Shown: positions 1-6,212 of the stretch, one piece after another | Numbering within the stretch: the first letter of the stretch is position 1 | Layout of the letters: the number at the start of each line of letters is the position of its first letter | Assembly (NCBI GenBank): GCA_002385985.1 | Contig: DGEO01000045.1 | Coordinates: 1-11,859, forward strand | Origin: Anaerolineaceae bacterium UBA3924 | GTDB taxonomy: Bacteria > Chloroflexota > Anaerolineae > Anaerolineales > Anaerolineaceae | Length of the DNA stretch: 11,859 bases | Direction: 5' to 3' | Program-made: the position numbers and the translations under genes | The notes under the pieces: model-generated | Told to the model about the DNA's origin: nothing | Seen by the model: the letters and a program-made list of their open reading frames with translations, nothing else | The model's database searches: none

Positions 1-600
1 CAGGAAAAGAGCATTCATACGATCACAGTGTTTTCCGGCTCAGCCGACCACCTGCATCCGGATTATGTGGAAGCGGCCGCGGAGCTGGGCCGGCTGCTGG
101 CCCGGCGGGGGATCCGGCTGGTGTACGGGGCCGGGCGGACCGGGCTGATGGGCGCGGTGGCCGAAGGCGCGCTTTCGGCCGGCGGTGAGGTAATCGGCGT
201 GACGCCGACCGTGTTCAACACGCCGGTGCTGATCCACCAGGGGCTGACCCGCCTGGAGGTGGTGGAGAACATGCACGTGCGCAAGGCGCGCATGCACGAG
301 CTGGCCGATGCCTTTATCGCCCTGCCGGGCGGCTACGGAACCTTCGAGGAGCTGTTCGAGACGCTCACCTGGTCGCAGGTGGGGCTGCACGACAAGCCGG
401 TCGGGCTGCTGAACATCCGCGGGTATTACGATCCGCTGCTGGGGCTGATCCGCCACGCCCGCGAGCAGGGCTTTATGTACCCGGAGCACGAAGCGCTGCT
501 GGTGGCCGACGACGATCCGGAGCGGCTGCTGGAGAAGCTCGCCGCCTACCGCCGGCCGGAAAACCTGGCCCGCTGGGTGGAGCGTGAAAAAGAAGCCTAG
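1..600 (+). CDS. LOG-family phosphoribohydrolase (TIGR00730-type Rossmann protein), 5' end cut by window
   Basis: Proteins of this family hydrolyse cytokinin riboside 5'-monophosphates or related nucleoside monophosphates to free base and ribose 5-phosphate in the cytosol. Many bacterial members have no proven physiological substrate. The frame is open from base 1 to TAG at 598-600. A GTG at 28 could be taken as a start, but it encodes the valine inside the first beta strand (ITVFSGSAD, matching the usual ICVFCGSS), so the true start is a few codons before the window. Counting from base 1, the nucleotide-binding VYGAGRTGLMG is at residues 41-51. The catalytic pair is intact: Arg94 in MHVRK and Glu117 in PGGYGTFEE. 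The 199 visible codons match the usual family length of about 190. The upstream neighbour is unseen. Downstream is a convergent metal ATPase gene behind a shared terminator. Confidence 0.93.
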   Translation, partial: QEKSIHTITVFSGSADHLHPDYVEAAAELGRLLARRGIRLVYGAGRTGLMGAVAEGALSAGGEVIGVTPTVFNTPVLIHQGLTRLEVVENMHVRKARMHELADAFIALPGGYGTFEELFETLTWSQVGLHDKPVGLLNIRGYYDPLLGLIRHAREQGFMYPEHEALLVADDDPERLLEKLAAYRRPENLARWVEREKEA

Positions 601-629
601 CGCGGGACAAGGTTTACCCTGAGATGGAA

Positions 630-665
630 AGCGCCCGGCAGACCTGGCCGGGCGCTGTTGTTTCT
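630..665. terminator. Intrinsic terminator, probably bidirectional, between the LOG gene and the metal ATPase gene
   Basis: A perfect 10-bp inverted repeat, AGCGCCCGGC (630-639) and GCCGGGCGCT (647-656), encloses a 7-nt loop. On the plus strand it is followed by a T-rich tail (657-665), 30 nt after the LOG stop. On the minus strand it is followed by TTT after the stem, about 50 nt past the ATPase stop. A second weak stem, ACCGGC/GCCGGT (679-701), lies nearer the ATPase stop. Confidence 0.8.
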
Positions 666-705
666 CTGCCAGTGGTTTACCGGCCAGTGATATCCGCCGG
701 TTTCA

Positions 706-3051
706 CTACTGCGCGCGGTAGCCCAGCAGCCGCAGCGCGTTCAGCGCCACCAGGATGGTGCTGCCTTCATGGAAAATGATGGCCGGGGCAATTTCGGCAA
801 TGCCCAGGATGGCCAGGGGGGACAGCACCAGCGTCACGCCCAGGGCGATGAACAGGTTCTGGCGGATGATCCCGTTGGCCTGCCGGCTGAGGCCCACCGC
901 GAAGGGCAGCTTGCTCAGGTCGTCGCCCATCAGGGCTACGTCGGAGGTCTCGAGCGCCACGCCGGAGCCAGCACCGCCCATGGCGATGCCCACCGTGGCG
1001 GTGGCCAGGGCCGGAGCGTCGTTGACCCCGTCGCCCACCATGGCCACAGAACCGTGCTCTTCCAGCAGGCTCTGCACGGCCAGGCGCTTTTCACCCGGCA
1101 GCAGGCTGGCCTGGAAATCGGTCAGCCCGACCTGGCTGGCCACGGCGGCGGCCACGCGCGGGTTGTCGCCGGTCAGCATGACCAACTTTTGAATGCCCTG
1201 CTGCTTCAGGCGAGCCATCACGCCGGCCACACCCTCGCGGGGCTGGTCGGCCAGGGCCAGGATGCCCAGGAAGGTCTGCCCGCGCTGCACCAGCATGGTG
1301 GTCTTTCCGGCGTTCTCCAGTTCCTCCACCTGGCGGGTGATTTCGGCTGGCAGATCCTCACCGGCGAACAGCTTCAGGCTGCCGATGCGCACGTACGAGC
1401 CGTTCAGCCGGGCTTCGATGCCCTGCCCGCCGATCACCCGCACGGCTTCCACCGGGGCCGGCTCCGCGGCCGGCAGCGGCTGGCTGAGCGCGTAACTCAC
1501 CACCGCCCGGCCCAGCGGGTGTTCGGAGCGGCTTTCCACCGCGGCGGCCAGGCGCAGCAGCTCTTCGCGGCTCAGGCCGTTGAGCGGCAGCACGTCGGTG
1601 ACCACCGGCCTGCCATAGGTGATGGTGCCGGTTTTATCGAAGGCCAGGGCGGAGATGTGCCCCAGGCTCCACAGGTGGGCGCCGCCCTTGATCAGCACGC
1701 CGTTTCGCGCCCCCTGGGCGATGCCGGCCAGCACCGCCGCCGGGGTGGAAATGGCCAGCGCGCAGGGCGAGGCCGCCACCAGCAGCGTCAGCCCGCGCAC
1801 CAGGGCCTGCTGCCAGGTGAGCCAGCCGGCCAGCGGCGGCACCACGATGACCAGCACGGCCGCGGCCAGCGCCGCGGGGACGAAGATCTTCTCAAAGCGG
1901 TCGGTGAACTGCTGGGTGGGCGACTTCTGCGTCTGGGCCTCGGCCACCATCTGCACCACACGGGCCAGTGTGCTCTCGCGGGCCAGTCTGGTGACCTTCA
2001 CTTCCAGCACGGCCGCGCCGTTGATGGTCCCGGCGAAGACGGATTGGCCGGGGGCCTTGTCGACCGGAATGCTCTCGCCGGTGACCGCGCTCTGGTCCAC
2101 GGTCGACTCGCCGCGCAGCACCTCGCCGTCGGCGGGGATGCGCTCGCCCGGCCGCACGATGACCACGTCACCGCGCTCCAGCTCCTCGACCAGCACTTCC
2201 AACTCGCGCCCGGCGCGGATCACCCGGCCGGTCTGCGGGGTGAGCTCGGAGAGCTGCTGCACGGCCTGGCGGGCGCGGTCCAGGGCGAAGTGCTCCAGCG
2301 CGTGGCCCAGGCTGAAGAGGAACAGCAGGAAAGCGCCCTCGGCCCACTGGCCCAGCACGGCAGCGCCGATGGCCGCCACCACCATGAGGAAGTCGATGTC
2401 GAAGCGCAGGTGGAGGGCGGCGGTCAGCCCGTGGCGGGTTGGCTCGAAGCCGCCGGCCAGGTAGGCCAGCAGGTAGAACACGATGGCCAGATTCGGGTCC
2501 AGACCGAAGAAGCGCTGACCGAAGAAGCCGGTGGCCAGGAACAGGCCCGAGAGCAGGGCGACGGCCAGGGGGCCGAAGCGGTTCCAGAAGGTGTCGGCGT
2601 GCTGTTCCTCCACCTCGTAGCCGATGGCCACGATCAGCCGGACGATCTCCCGGCGGTTGGTGATGGTGGAGTCGTACTCGATGCGCATGCGCTCCGAGGC
2701 GGCGTTGACCGACACGGCAAGCACGCCGGGCTTGCGGGCCAGGATGTGCTCGATGCTCAGGGCGCAGTCGGCGCAGTCCAGGTTGTTCAGGCGCATGGTC
2801 TCGTGGCGGTAGCGGCGGGAGAGCCGGGCGCCGGTGTCGCGGGCGCGGCGCTGCACCTGGTCCAGCGAGACCAGATCGGGGTCGTAGTGCAGGCAGAGCA
2901 TGGCTTTGTGGTCCTGCTCTTTTATGTGAGCCTGGCGGATGCCGTCCATGCCCTCCATCTGCGCGCGCAGGCGCTCGATGCATTCGTCGCGCTCGCTGCT
3001 CACCTCGGGCAGCAGCACCGGGATGTCAAGCTGCAGTGTGGATTCACCCAT
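706..3051 (-). CDS. P1B-4-type heavy-metal-translocating P-type ATPase (SPC / HEGST signature)
   Basis: An inner-membrane ATP-driven metal exporter of 781 residues. The N-terminus holds two HMA-like ferredoxin folds. The first (about 10-75) lacks CxxC; the second (about 85-150) has CADC at 93-96. Then come membrane helices, the actuator motif TGES (324-327), SPC in the transport helix (428-430), the phosphorylation motif DKTGT with Asp472, HP (511-512), TGDN (627-630), GDGVND (673-678) and HEGST in the last helix (761-765). SPC plus HEG(S/G)T is the established signature of P1B-4 ATPases (CoaT, CtpD, PfeT types), which export Co2+, Fe2+ and sometimes Zn2+ or Cd2+, rather than CPC-type Cu or Zn pumps. 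A TTG at 3072 is in frame, but ATG at 3051 is preferred because GGAGAG lies 10 nt before it. It is co-transcribed with the ArsR gene 17 nt upstream. The metal itself cannot be read from sequence. Confidence 0.95.
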   Translation of the reverse strand: MGESTLQLDIPVLLPEVSSERDECIERLRAQMEGMDGIRQAHIKEQDHKAMLCLHYDPDLVSLDQVQRRARDTGARLSRRYRHETMRLNNLDCADCALSIEHILARKPGVLAVSVNAASERMRIEYDSTITNRREIVRLIVAIGYEVEEQHADTFWNRFGPLAVALLSGLFLATGFFGQRFFGLDPNLAIVFYLLAYLAGGFEPTRHGLTAALHLRFDIDFLMVVAAIGAAVLGQWAEGAFLLFLFSLGHALEHFALDRARQAVQQLSELTPQTGRVIRAGRELEVLVEELERGDVVIVRPGERIPADGEVLRGESTVDQSAVTGESIPVDKAPGQSVFAGTINGAAVLEVKVTRLARESTLARVVQMVAEAQTQKSPTQQFTDRFEKIFVPAALAAAVLVIVVPPLAGWLTWQQALVRGLTLLVAASPCALAISTPAAVLAGIAQGARNGVLIKGGAHLWSLGHISALAFDKTGTITYGRPVVTDVLPLNGLSREELLRLAAAVESRSEHPLGRAVVSYALSQPLPAAEPAPVEAVRVIGGQGIEARLNGSYVRIGSLKLFAGEDLPAEITRQVEELENAGKTTMLVQRGQTFLGILALADQPREGVAGVMARLKQQGIQKLVMLTGDNPRVAAAVASQVGLTDFQASLLPGEKRLAVQSLLEEHGSVAMVGDGVNDAPALATATVGIAMGGAGSGVALETSDVALMGDDLSKLPFAVGLSRQANGIIRQNLFIALGVTLVLSPLAILGIAEIAPAIIFHEGSTILVALNALRLLGYRAQ

Positions 3052-3061
3052 AATTTCGCTT

Positions 3062-3067
3062 CTCTCC
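3062..3067 (-). promoter_or_regulatory. Ribosome binding site of the metal ATPase gene
   Basis: GGAGAG on the minus strand is 10 nt upstream of ATG 3051-3049. It lies inside the extra codons that would belong to a TTG start at 3072, so it argues for the shorter protein beginning MGEST. Confidence 0.6.
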
Positions 3068-3068
3068 G

Positions 3069-3374
3069 TCAACCGTTAACCACATGATCCAGACCATAGC
3101 GCAGCAGTTCGCTGACATGCTCATCCACCAGCGAGTAGTAGACCTCACGGCCCTGCTTGCGCGCCCGCACCAGGCGAAGCTGCCGCAGGCTGCGCAGGTG
3201 ATGCGAGACACCCGCTTCGCTGATGCTCAACCCCTCGGCCAGGGTGGTGACGTTCTTCTCGCCGTCCATCAACATCCACAGCATGCGCACCCGGTTGGGG
3301 TCGCCCAGCGCGCGGAACACCTCGGAGAGGTGATACGCGGCCGTTTCGGTCAATTCGCTGATTTGAGGTTCCAT
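3069..3374 (-). CDS. ArsR/SmtB-family metal-sensing repressor
   Basis: A 101-residue winged-helix repressor that should bind operator DNA as a dimer and release it on metal binding. The frame is open up to a TTG at 3446, but that TTG is the -35 box of its own promoter, so such a start would not be transcribed. ATG 3374 has AGGA (3384-3381) at 6-nt spacing; ATG 3380 has no room for a ribosome site. The recognition helix region (VTTLAEGLSISEAGVSHHL, 42-60) and the wing (about 68-80) are typical. The protein has no cysteine, so it cannot be a Cys-based arsenic, cadmium or lead sensor of the alpha3 type. The alpha5 metal site known from CzrA/SmtB is visible as Asp84, His86 and His97, but the fourth ligand position is Asn100 instead of His or Glu. 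First gene of a two-gene operon with the metal ATPase; self-repression is inferred. Confidence 0.93.
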   Translation of the reverse strand: MEPQISELTETAAYHLSEVFRALGDPNRVRMLWMLMDGEKNVTTLAEGLSISEAGVSHHLRSLRQLRLVRARKQGREVYYSLVDEHVSELLRYGLDHVVNG

Positions 3375-3393
3375 TTGCATTCCTAAATACATA

Positions 3394-3411
3394 AACATAT
3401 GCTCAGATGTT
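3394..3411 (-). promoter_or_regulatory. Candidate ArsR operator over the transcription start region
   Basis: AACATATGCTCAGATGTT is an imperfect 18-bp palindrome with 7 of 9 positions symmetric. It starts 6 bp downstream of the -10 box, so it covers the expected transcription start and early leader. AT-rich dyads placed like this are typical for ArsR/SmtB repressors, but the assignment to this regulator is inference from position. Confidence 0.6.
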
Positions 3412-3417
3412 TTTCGC

Positions 3418-3446
3418 ATTATAAGCCCGCAGGGCGGCTCTGTCAA
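3418..3446 (-). promoter_or_regulatory. Perfect-consensus sigma70 promoter of the ArsR-metal ATPase operon
   Basis: On the minus strand TTGACA (3446-3441) and TATAAT (3423-3418) are both exact consensus hexamers separated by exactly 17 bp. The expected start is near 3411, leaving a leader of about 37 nt before ATG 3374. A promoter this strong needs tight repression, which fits the palindrome just downstream. Confidence 0.88.
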
Positions 3447-3638
3447 GAGAGGAAAGGTGAAAAAAAGCGGGTTCTACCGCTTATTTTCATGATGCAGGCC
3501 CGGCCTGAGACGGGCGCATATGCTGTTTATGGGCTTCGGTGTGAAGGCGCATCCCAATACCTGCCCTCAAGGGAAGAGCAAGTGAAGGAGTGCTCGCTTC
3601 TCACCCATGGAGGGGTAGTCGCCCACCCATCTCCTCAA

Positions 3639-3696
3639 CCCCCCTTCCCGTAGCGGCCGGGCTATCTGTCCCCGGCTCCGTCACTGGGAAGGGGGG
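3639..3696. repeat. Nested inverted repeat (two stacked stems)
   Basis: The outer arms CCCCCCTTCCC (3639-3649) and GGGAAGGGGGG (3686-3696) are exact complements over 11 bp. CAA/TTG adds three more pairs if one base bulges. Inside lies a second stem, GCCGGG (3656-3661) with CCCGGC (3671-3676). The right side is followed by ATTGTTGTTATG, so a terminator role on the plus strand is conceivable, although no plus-strand gene lies directly upstream. Confidence 0.7.
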
Positions 3697-3761
3697 ATTG
3701 TTGTTATGTGGAGGAAGGCGCGAAACCGGCCAGGAACCCGAGGCGCGGGAAAATGTTGCTA

Positions 3762-3786
3762 GGGGAAGGGGGGAACAGGGGGTGGG
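3762..3786 (+). other. Putative G-quadruplex motif
   Basis: Four guanine runs of 4, 6, 5 and 3 bases (3762-3765, 3768-3773, 3778-3782, 3784-3786) are separated by loops of 2, 4 and 1 nt. This satisfies the usual G3+ with 1-7 nt loop rule. It sits in non-coding DNA about 200 bp upstream of chrA. Folding in the cell is not shown. Confidence 0.55.
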
Positions 3787-3802
3787 TTGAAGGCTGCCCA
3801 TG

Positions 3803-3835
3803 CTCCATAGGGAAGGGAGGCGCACCCCTATGGAG
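3803..3835. repeat. Inverted repeat, 10-bp perfect arms
   Basis: CTCCATAGGG (3803-3812) and CCCTATGGAG (3826-3835) are exact complements around a 13-nt loop. Pairing may extend outward with bulges (CCCATG on the left, CAGGTGGG on the right). There is no T-run on either side, so it is not an obvious terminator. Confidence 0.65.
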
Positions 3836-3969
3836 GCAGGTGGGGATGGGTAGGCAAACACCTCCTGGTAAACGGCAGGGAATGGGTACTCACAAAGAGC
3901 TGGTAATCGCTATCCGGTTTTCACCCATGCAGATGTACAAAAGACACAGGCCAAAGTCCTGACCCGCAC

Positions 3970-3975
3970 TACAAT
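3970..3975 (+). promoter_or_regulatory. Candidate -10 box of chrA (leaderless start)
   Basis: TACAAT ends 7 bp before ATG 3983, so transcription would begin at or next to the start codon. No Shine-Dalgarno sequence lies in the preceding 15 nt, unlike most other genes here. No clear -35 box is seen at the proper distance. Confidence 0.4.
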
Positions 3976-3982
3976 TAACCCA

Positions 3983-5149
3983 ATGGACCATCCGGACGGT
4001 GACCGCAGCCGGCGCCTGCGCGAGGTGGCAGGCCTGTTCTTTCGTCTGGGCGTGACTGCCTTCGGCGGCCCGGCGGCGCACATCGCCATGATGCACGACG
4101 AGGTCGTGCGGCGCAAGAAGTGGCTCACCGATCAGGAGTTCCTGGACCTGCTGGGTGCCACCAACCTGATCCCCGGGCCGAACTCGACCGAAATGGCCAT
4201 CCACCTCGGGTTCGAGCGCGCCGGGTGGGCGGGCCTGCTGGCAGGCGGGGCAGCCTTCGTGCTGCCCTCCACGCTGATGGTGCTGGGCCTGGGCTGGGTC
4301 TACCAGCGCTACGGTTCCACGCCCGGAGCCGCCTGGCTGCTGTACGGGGTCAAGCCGGTGGTAATAGCATTAATTGTCCAGGCACTGTGGAGCCTGGGAT
4401 CGAAGGCTGTTCGCGGCAGGCTGACCGCCCTGGTGGGTCTGGCCGCCTTCGGACTGTTCTTTCTGGGGTACAACGAGATCGCGCTGATGCTGGCCGGCGG
4501 GCTGGCGGTGATGGGGGTGGAGAACTTCCAGCGCTGGCGCTCGGCCCGGCTGGTTCCGGCGGTGCTGCCCGCGCTGCCCGCGCTGACCTGGCTGGCACAG
4601 GCCGCGCAGGCCGCCGCTCCCTTCAGCCTGCGGGTGCTGTTTCTGGTGTTTTTCAAGGTGGGGTTCGTGCTCTACGGCAGCGGGTACGTGCTGCTGGCCT
4701 TCCTGCGCGCCGACCTGGTCGGGCGGCTGGGCTGGCTGACCGAGCAGCAGCTGCTGGACGCGGTGGCCATCGGCCAGGTGACCCCCGGGCCGCTTTCCAC
4801 CACGGCCACCTTCATCGGCTACCAGCTGGGCGGGCTGCCCGGCGCGGTCCTGGCCACGCTGGGGATGTTCCTGCCGTCTTTCCTGCTGGTGGCCGTCTCC
4901 AACCGGTTCATTCCCCGCCTGCGCTCCTCCCCGCTGGCCGGCCCCTTCCTGGACGGGGTCAACGCCGCCGCGCTGGGGCTGATGGCCGCCGTGACCGTGC
5001 AACTGGGGCAGGATGCGCTGGTGGACCCGTACACCATCGCGCTGGCGGCCATGGCGGTGCTGGCACTCTTCCGGTTGAAGGTCAACTCCACCTGGCTGGT
5101 GCTGGGCGGGGCGCTGCTGGGGCTGGCCCGCTTCCTGGCGGCCGGGTAA
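3983..5149 (+). CDS. chrA: ChrA-type chromate transporter (CHR family, two-domain form)
   Basis: An inner-membrane transporter of 388 residues. Characterised ChrA proteins expel chromate from the cytoplasm, but many family members lack tested substrates. Both homologous halves are present. The first half carries FFRLGVTAFGGPAAHI (19-34) and PGPNSTE (64-70). The second repeats the pattern with FKVGFVLYGSGY (224-235) and TPGPLSTT (267-274). About ten hydrophobic segments follow these signatures in the usual arrangement, and the length fits the long-chain CHR type. ATG 3983 is the first start that keeps the N-terminal signature whole, and no ribosome site precedes it. No chrB or other chromate regulator adjoins it. 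Upstream is the repeat-rich region and, divergent, the metal-efflux operon; downstream is moaA after 82 bp. Confidence 0.92.
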   Translation: MDHPDGDRSRRLREVAGLFFRLGVTAFGGPAAHIAMMHDEVVRRKKWLTDQEFLDLLGATNLIPGPNSTEMAIHLGFERAGWAGLLAGGAAFVLPSTLMVLGLGWVYQRYGSTPGAAWLLYGVKPVVIALIVQALWSLGSKAVRGRLTALVGLAAFGLFFLGYNEIALMLAGGLAVMGVENFQRWRSARLVPAVLPALPALTWLAQAAQAAAPFSLRVLFLVFFKVGFVLYGSGYVLLAFLRADLVGRLGWLTEQQLLDAVAIGQVTPGPLSTTATFIGYQLGGLPGAVLATLGMFLPSFLLVAVSNRFIPRLRSSPLAGPFLDGVNAAALGLMAAVTVQLGQDALVDPYTIALAAMAVLALFRLKVNSTWLVLGGALLGLARFLAAG

Positions 5150-5160
5150 GCGGCCTTTCT
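5140..5160 (+). terminator. Weak hairpin at the end of chrA
   Basis: GGCCG (5140-5144) and CGGCC (5151-5155) form a 5-bp stem whose loop contains the chrA stop codon, followed by TTTCT. It is short for an intrinsic terminator, so read-through into moaA is possible. Confidence 0.3.
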
Positions 5161-5184
5161 CATCTGATTCCAATCCAGGTGGGG

Positions 5185-5207
5185 TAAAATAATACCGGAT
5201 TTATCCG
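5185..5207 (+). promoter_or_regulatory. Candidate moaA -10 box with adjacent palindrome
   Basis: TAAAAT (5185-5190) is a plausible -10 box, though no good -35 box is found. The perfect dyad CGGAT-TT-ATCCG (5196-5207) overlaps the expected start site and could be an operator. The leader is about 35 nt and is too short to hold a molybdenum-cofactor riboswitch. Confidence 0.4.
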
Positions 5208-5231
5208 AATTACACCGGGGAAAGGATCTGC

Positions 5232-6212
5232 ATGGCCCTCGACCAGTTCGGCCGCACCATTCGCTATCTGCGCATCAGTCTCACCGACCACTGCAACCTG
5301 CGCTGCGTGTACTGCATGCCGGAGGATATGACCTTCCGGCCCAACGCCGAGCTGCTGCAGGACGACGAAATCCTCACGCTGATGGAGCTGTTCGCCCGGC
5401 TGGGCTTCGACAAGTACCGCCTGACCGGCGGCGAGCCGACCGTGCGCGCCCATGTGGTGGACCTGGTGCGGAACATGAAGCAGATCCCCGGGGTGCGCTC
5501 GCTGTCGATGACCACCAACGGGGTGCTGCTCAAGAAGCTGGCCGGCCCGCTCAAGGAGGCCGGGCTGGAGCGGGTCAACGTCTCGCTGGACACGCTCGAC
5601 CCGGAGCGCTTCCGCCGCGTGACCCGCTGGGGTTCGCTCGAACAGGTCTGGGAGGGGATTCTCGAGGCCGAGCGGGTGGGCCTGACGCCCATTAAGATCA
5701 ATGCGGTGGTGGTCAACGGCTACAACGACGGCGATCTGGTGGACCTGGCCCGGCTGACCTGCCAGTACCCCTGGCAGGTGCGCTTCATCGAGATGATGCC
5801 CTTTGGCGGGGCGACCGAGCTGCAGCTGCGCCAGGTGGTTTCCACCGCCGACATGCTGCGCACGCTGACCGAGCACCTCGGCCCGCTGGAGCTGATCGAC
5901 AACGGCCGGCTGGACGGCGAGGCGCGGCTGTACCGCATCCCCGGCGCGGCGGGTACGCTGGGGTTTATTTCCTCGGTGACCATGCCCTTCTGCGCCGCCT
6001 GCACCCGCGCCCGGCTGACGGCCGACGGCCGGCTGAGGCTGTGCCTGCTGCGCGACAACGAGGTGGACCTGCTCACGCCCTTACGCCAGGGCGCGACGAT
6101 CGAGGACCTGCGCCAGATTATTCTGGACGCCATCTGGAGCAAGCCCTGGGGGCACGGTCTGGCGCGGGGCGAGTTCGCTACGAACCGGACGATGAGTGAG
6201 ATCGGCGGATAG
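5232..6212 (+). CDS. moaA: GTP 3',8-cyclase MoaA (molybdenum cofactor biosynthesis)
   Basis: A radical-SAM enzyme of 326 residues that converts GTP to 3',8-cyclo-GTP, the first step of molybdopterin synthesis in the cytosol. The N-terminal [4Fe-4S] cluster for S-adenosylmethionine is bound by Cys21, Cys25 and Cys28 (CNLRCVYC), followed by TGGEP (65-69). The second cluster, which binds GTP, uses Cys254, Cys257 and Cys271 in FCAACTRARLTADGRLRLC. The protein ends in the conserved Gly-Gly tail (325-326) needed for activity in known MoaA. ATG 5232 has AAAGGA 5 nt upstream. No other moa, moe or mob genes, nor a molybdoenzyme, are in view. Its last 35 bp overlap the convergent SDR gene. Confidence 0.96.
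   Translation: MALDQFGRTIRYLRISLTDHCNLRCVYCMPEDMTFRPNAELLQDDEILTLMELFARLGFDKYRLTGGEPTVRAHVVDLVRNMKQIPGVRSLSMTTNGVLLKKLAGPLKEAGLERVNVSLDTLDPERFRRVTRWGSLEQVWEGILEAERVGLTPIKINAVVVNGYNDGDLVDLARLTCQYPWQVRFIEMMPFGGATELQLRQVVSTADMLRTLTEHLGPLELIDNGRLDGEARLYRIPGAAGTLGFISSVTMPFCAACTRARLTADGRLRLCLLRDNEVDLLTPLRQGATIEDLRQIILDAIWSKPWGHGLARGEFATNRTMSEIGG

Larger units (their letters stand above)
3447..3982. other. Non-coding, repeat- and G-rich intergenic region between divergent genes
   Basis: About 540 bp separate the ArsR promoter from chrA. Short open frames exist on both strands, but none has a good ribosome site, a recognisable protein or the third-position GC bias of the neighbours. The stretch holds several inverted repeats (3576-3595, 3639-3696, 3803-3835), recurring GGGAAGGGGGG tracts and a G-quadruplex-type motif (3762-3786). 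It looks like a cluster of intergenic palindromic repeats or a decayed mobile element. No terminal repeats or target duplications were found to define one. Confidence 0.6.

Noticed and set aside
769..3087. A 772-codon open frame on the plus strand opposite the metal ATPase gene
   Set aside because: Its translation is rich in Gln, His, Gly and Ala with no motif, as expected from the complement of a GC-rich gene. The minus strand encodes a complete P-type ATPase with every family motif.
3447..3982. Short open frames of 66-86 codons on both strands of the intergenic region (for example 3399-3653, 3601-3861, 3708-3962)
   Set aside because: None has a good ribosome site, a recognisable domain or codon use like the neighbours, and they run through inverted repeats and G-tracts.
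3447..3982. Insertion sequence or CRISPR array
   Set aside because: The repeats are few, differ in size and lack regular spacing, and there is no transposase-like frame, matching terminal repeats or target duplication.
5191..5231. Molybdenum-cofactor riboswitch before moaA
   Set aside because: The leader from the likely start site is only about 35 nt, and only a small dyad is present, far less than the structured Moco RNA motif.
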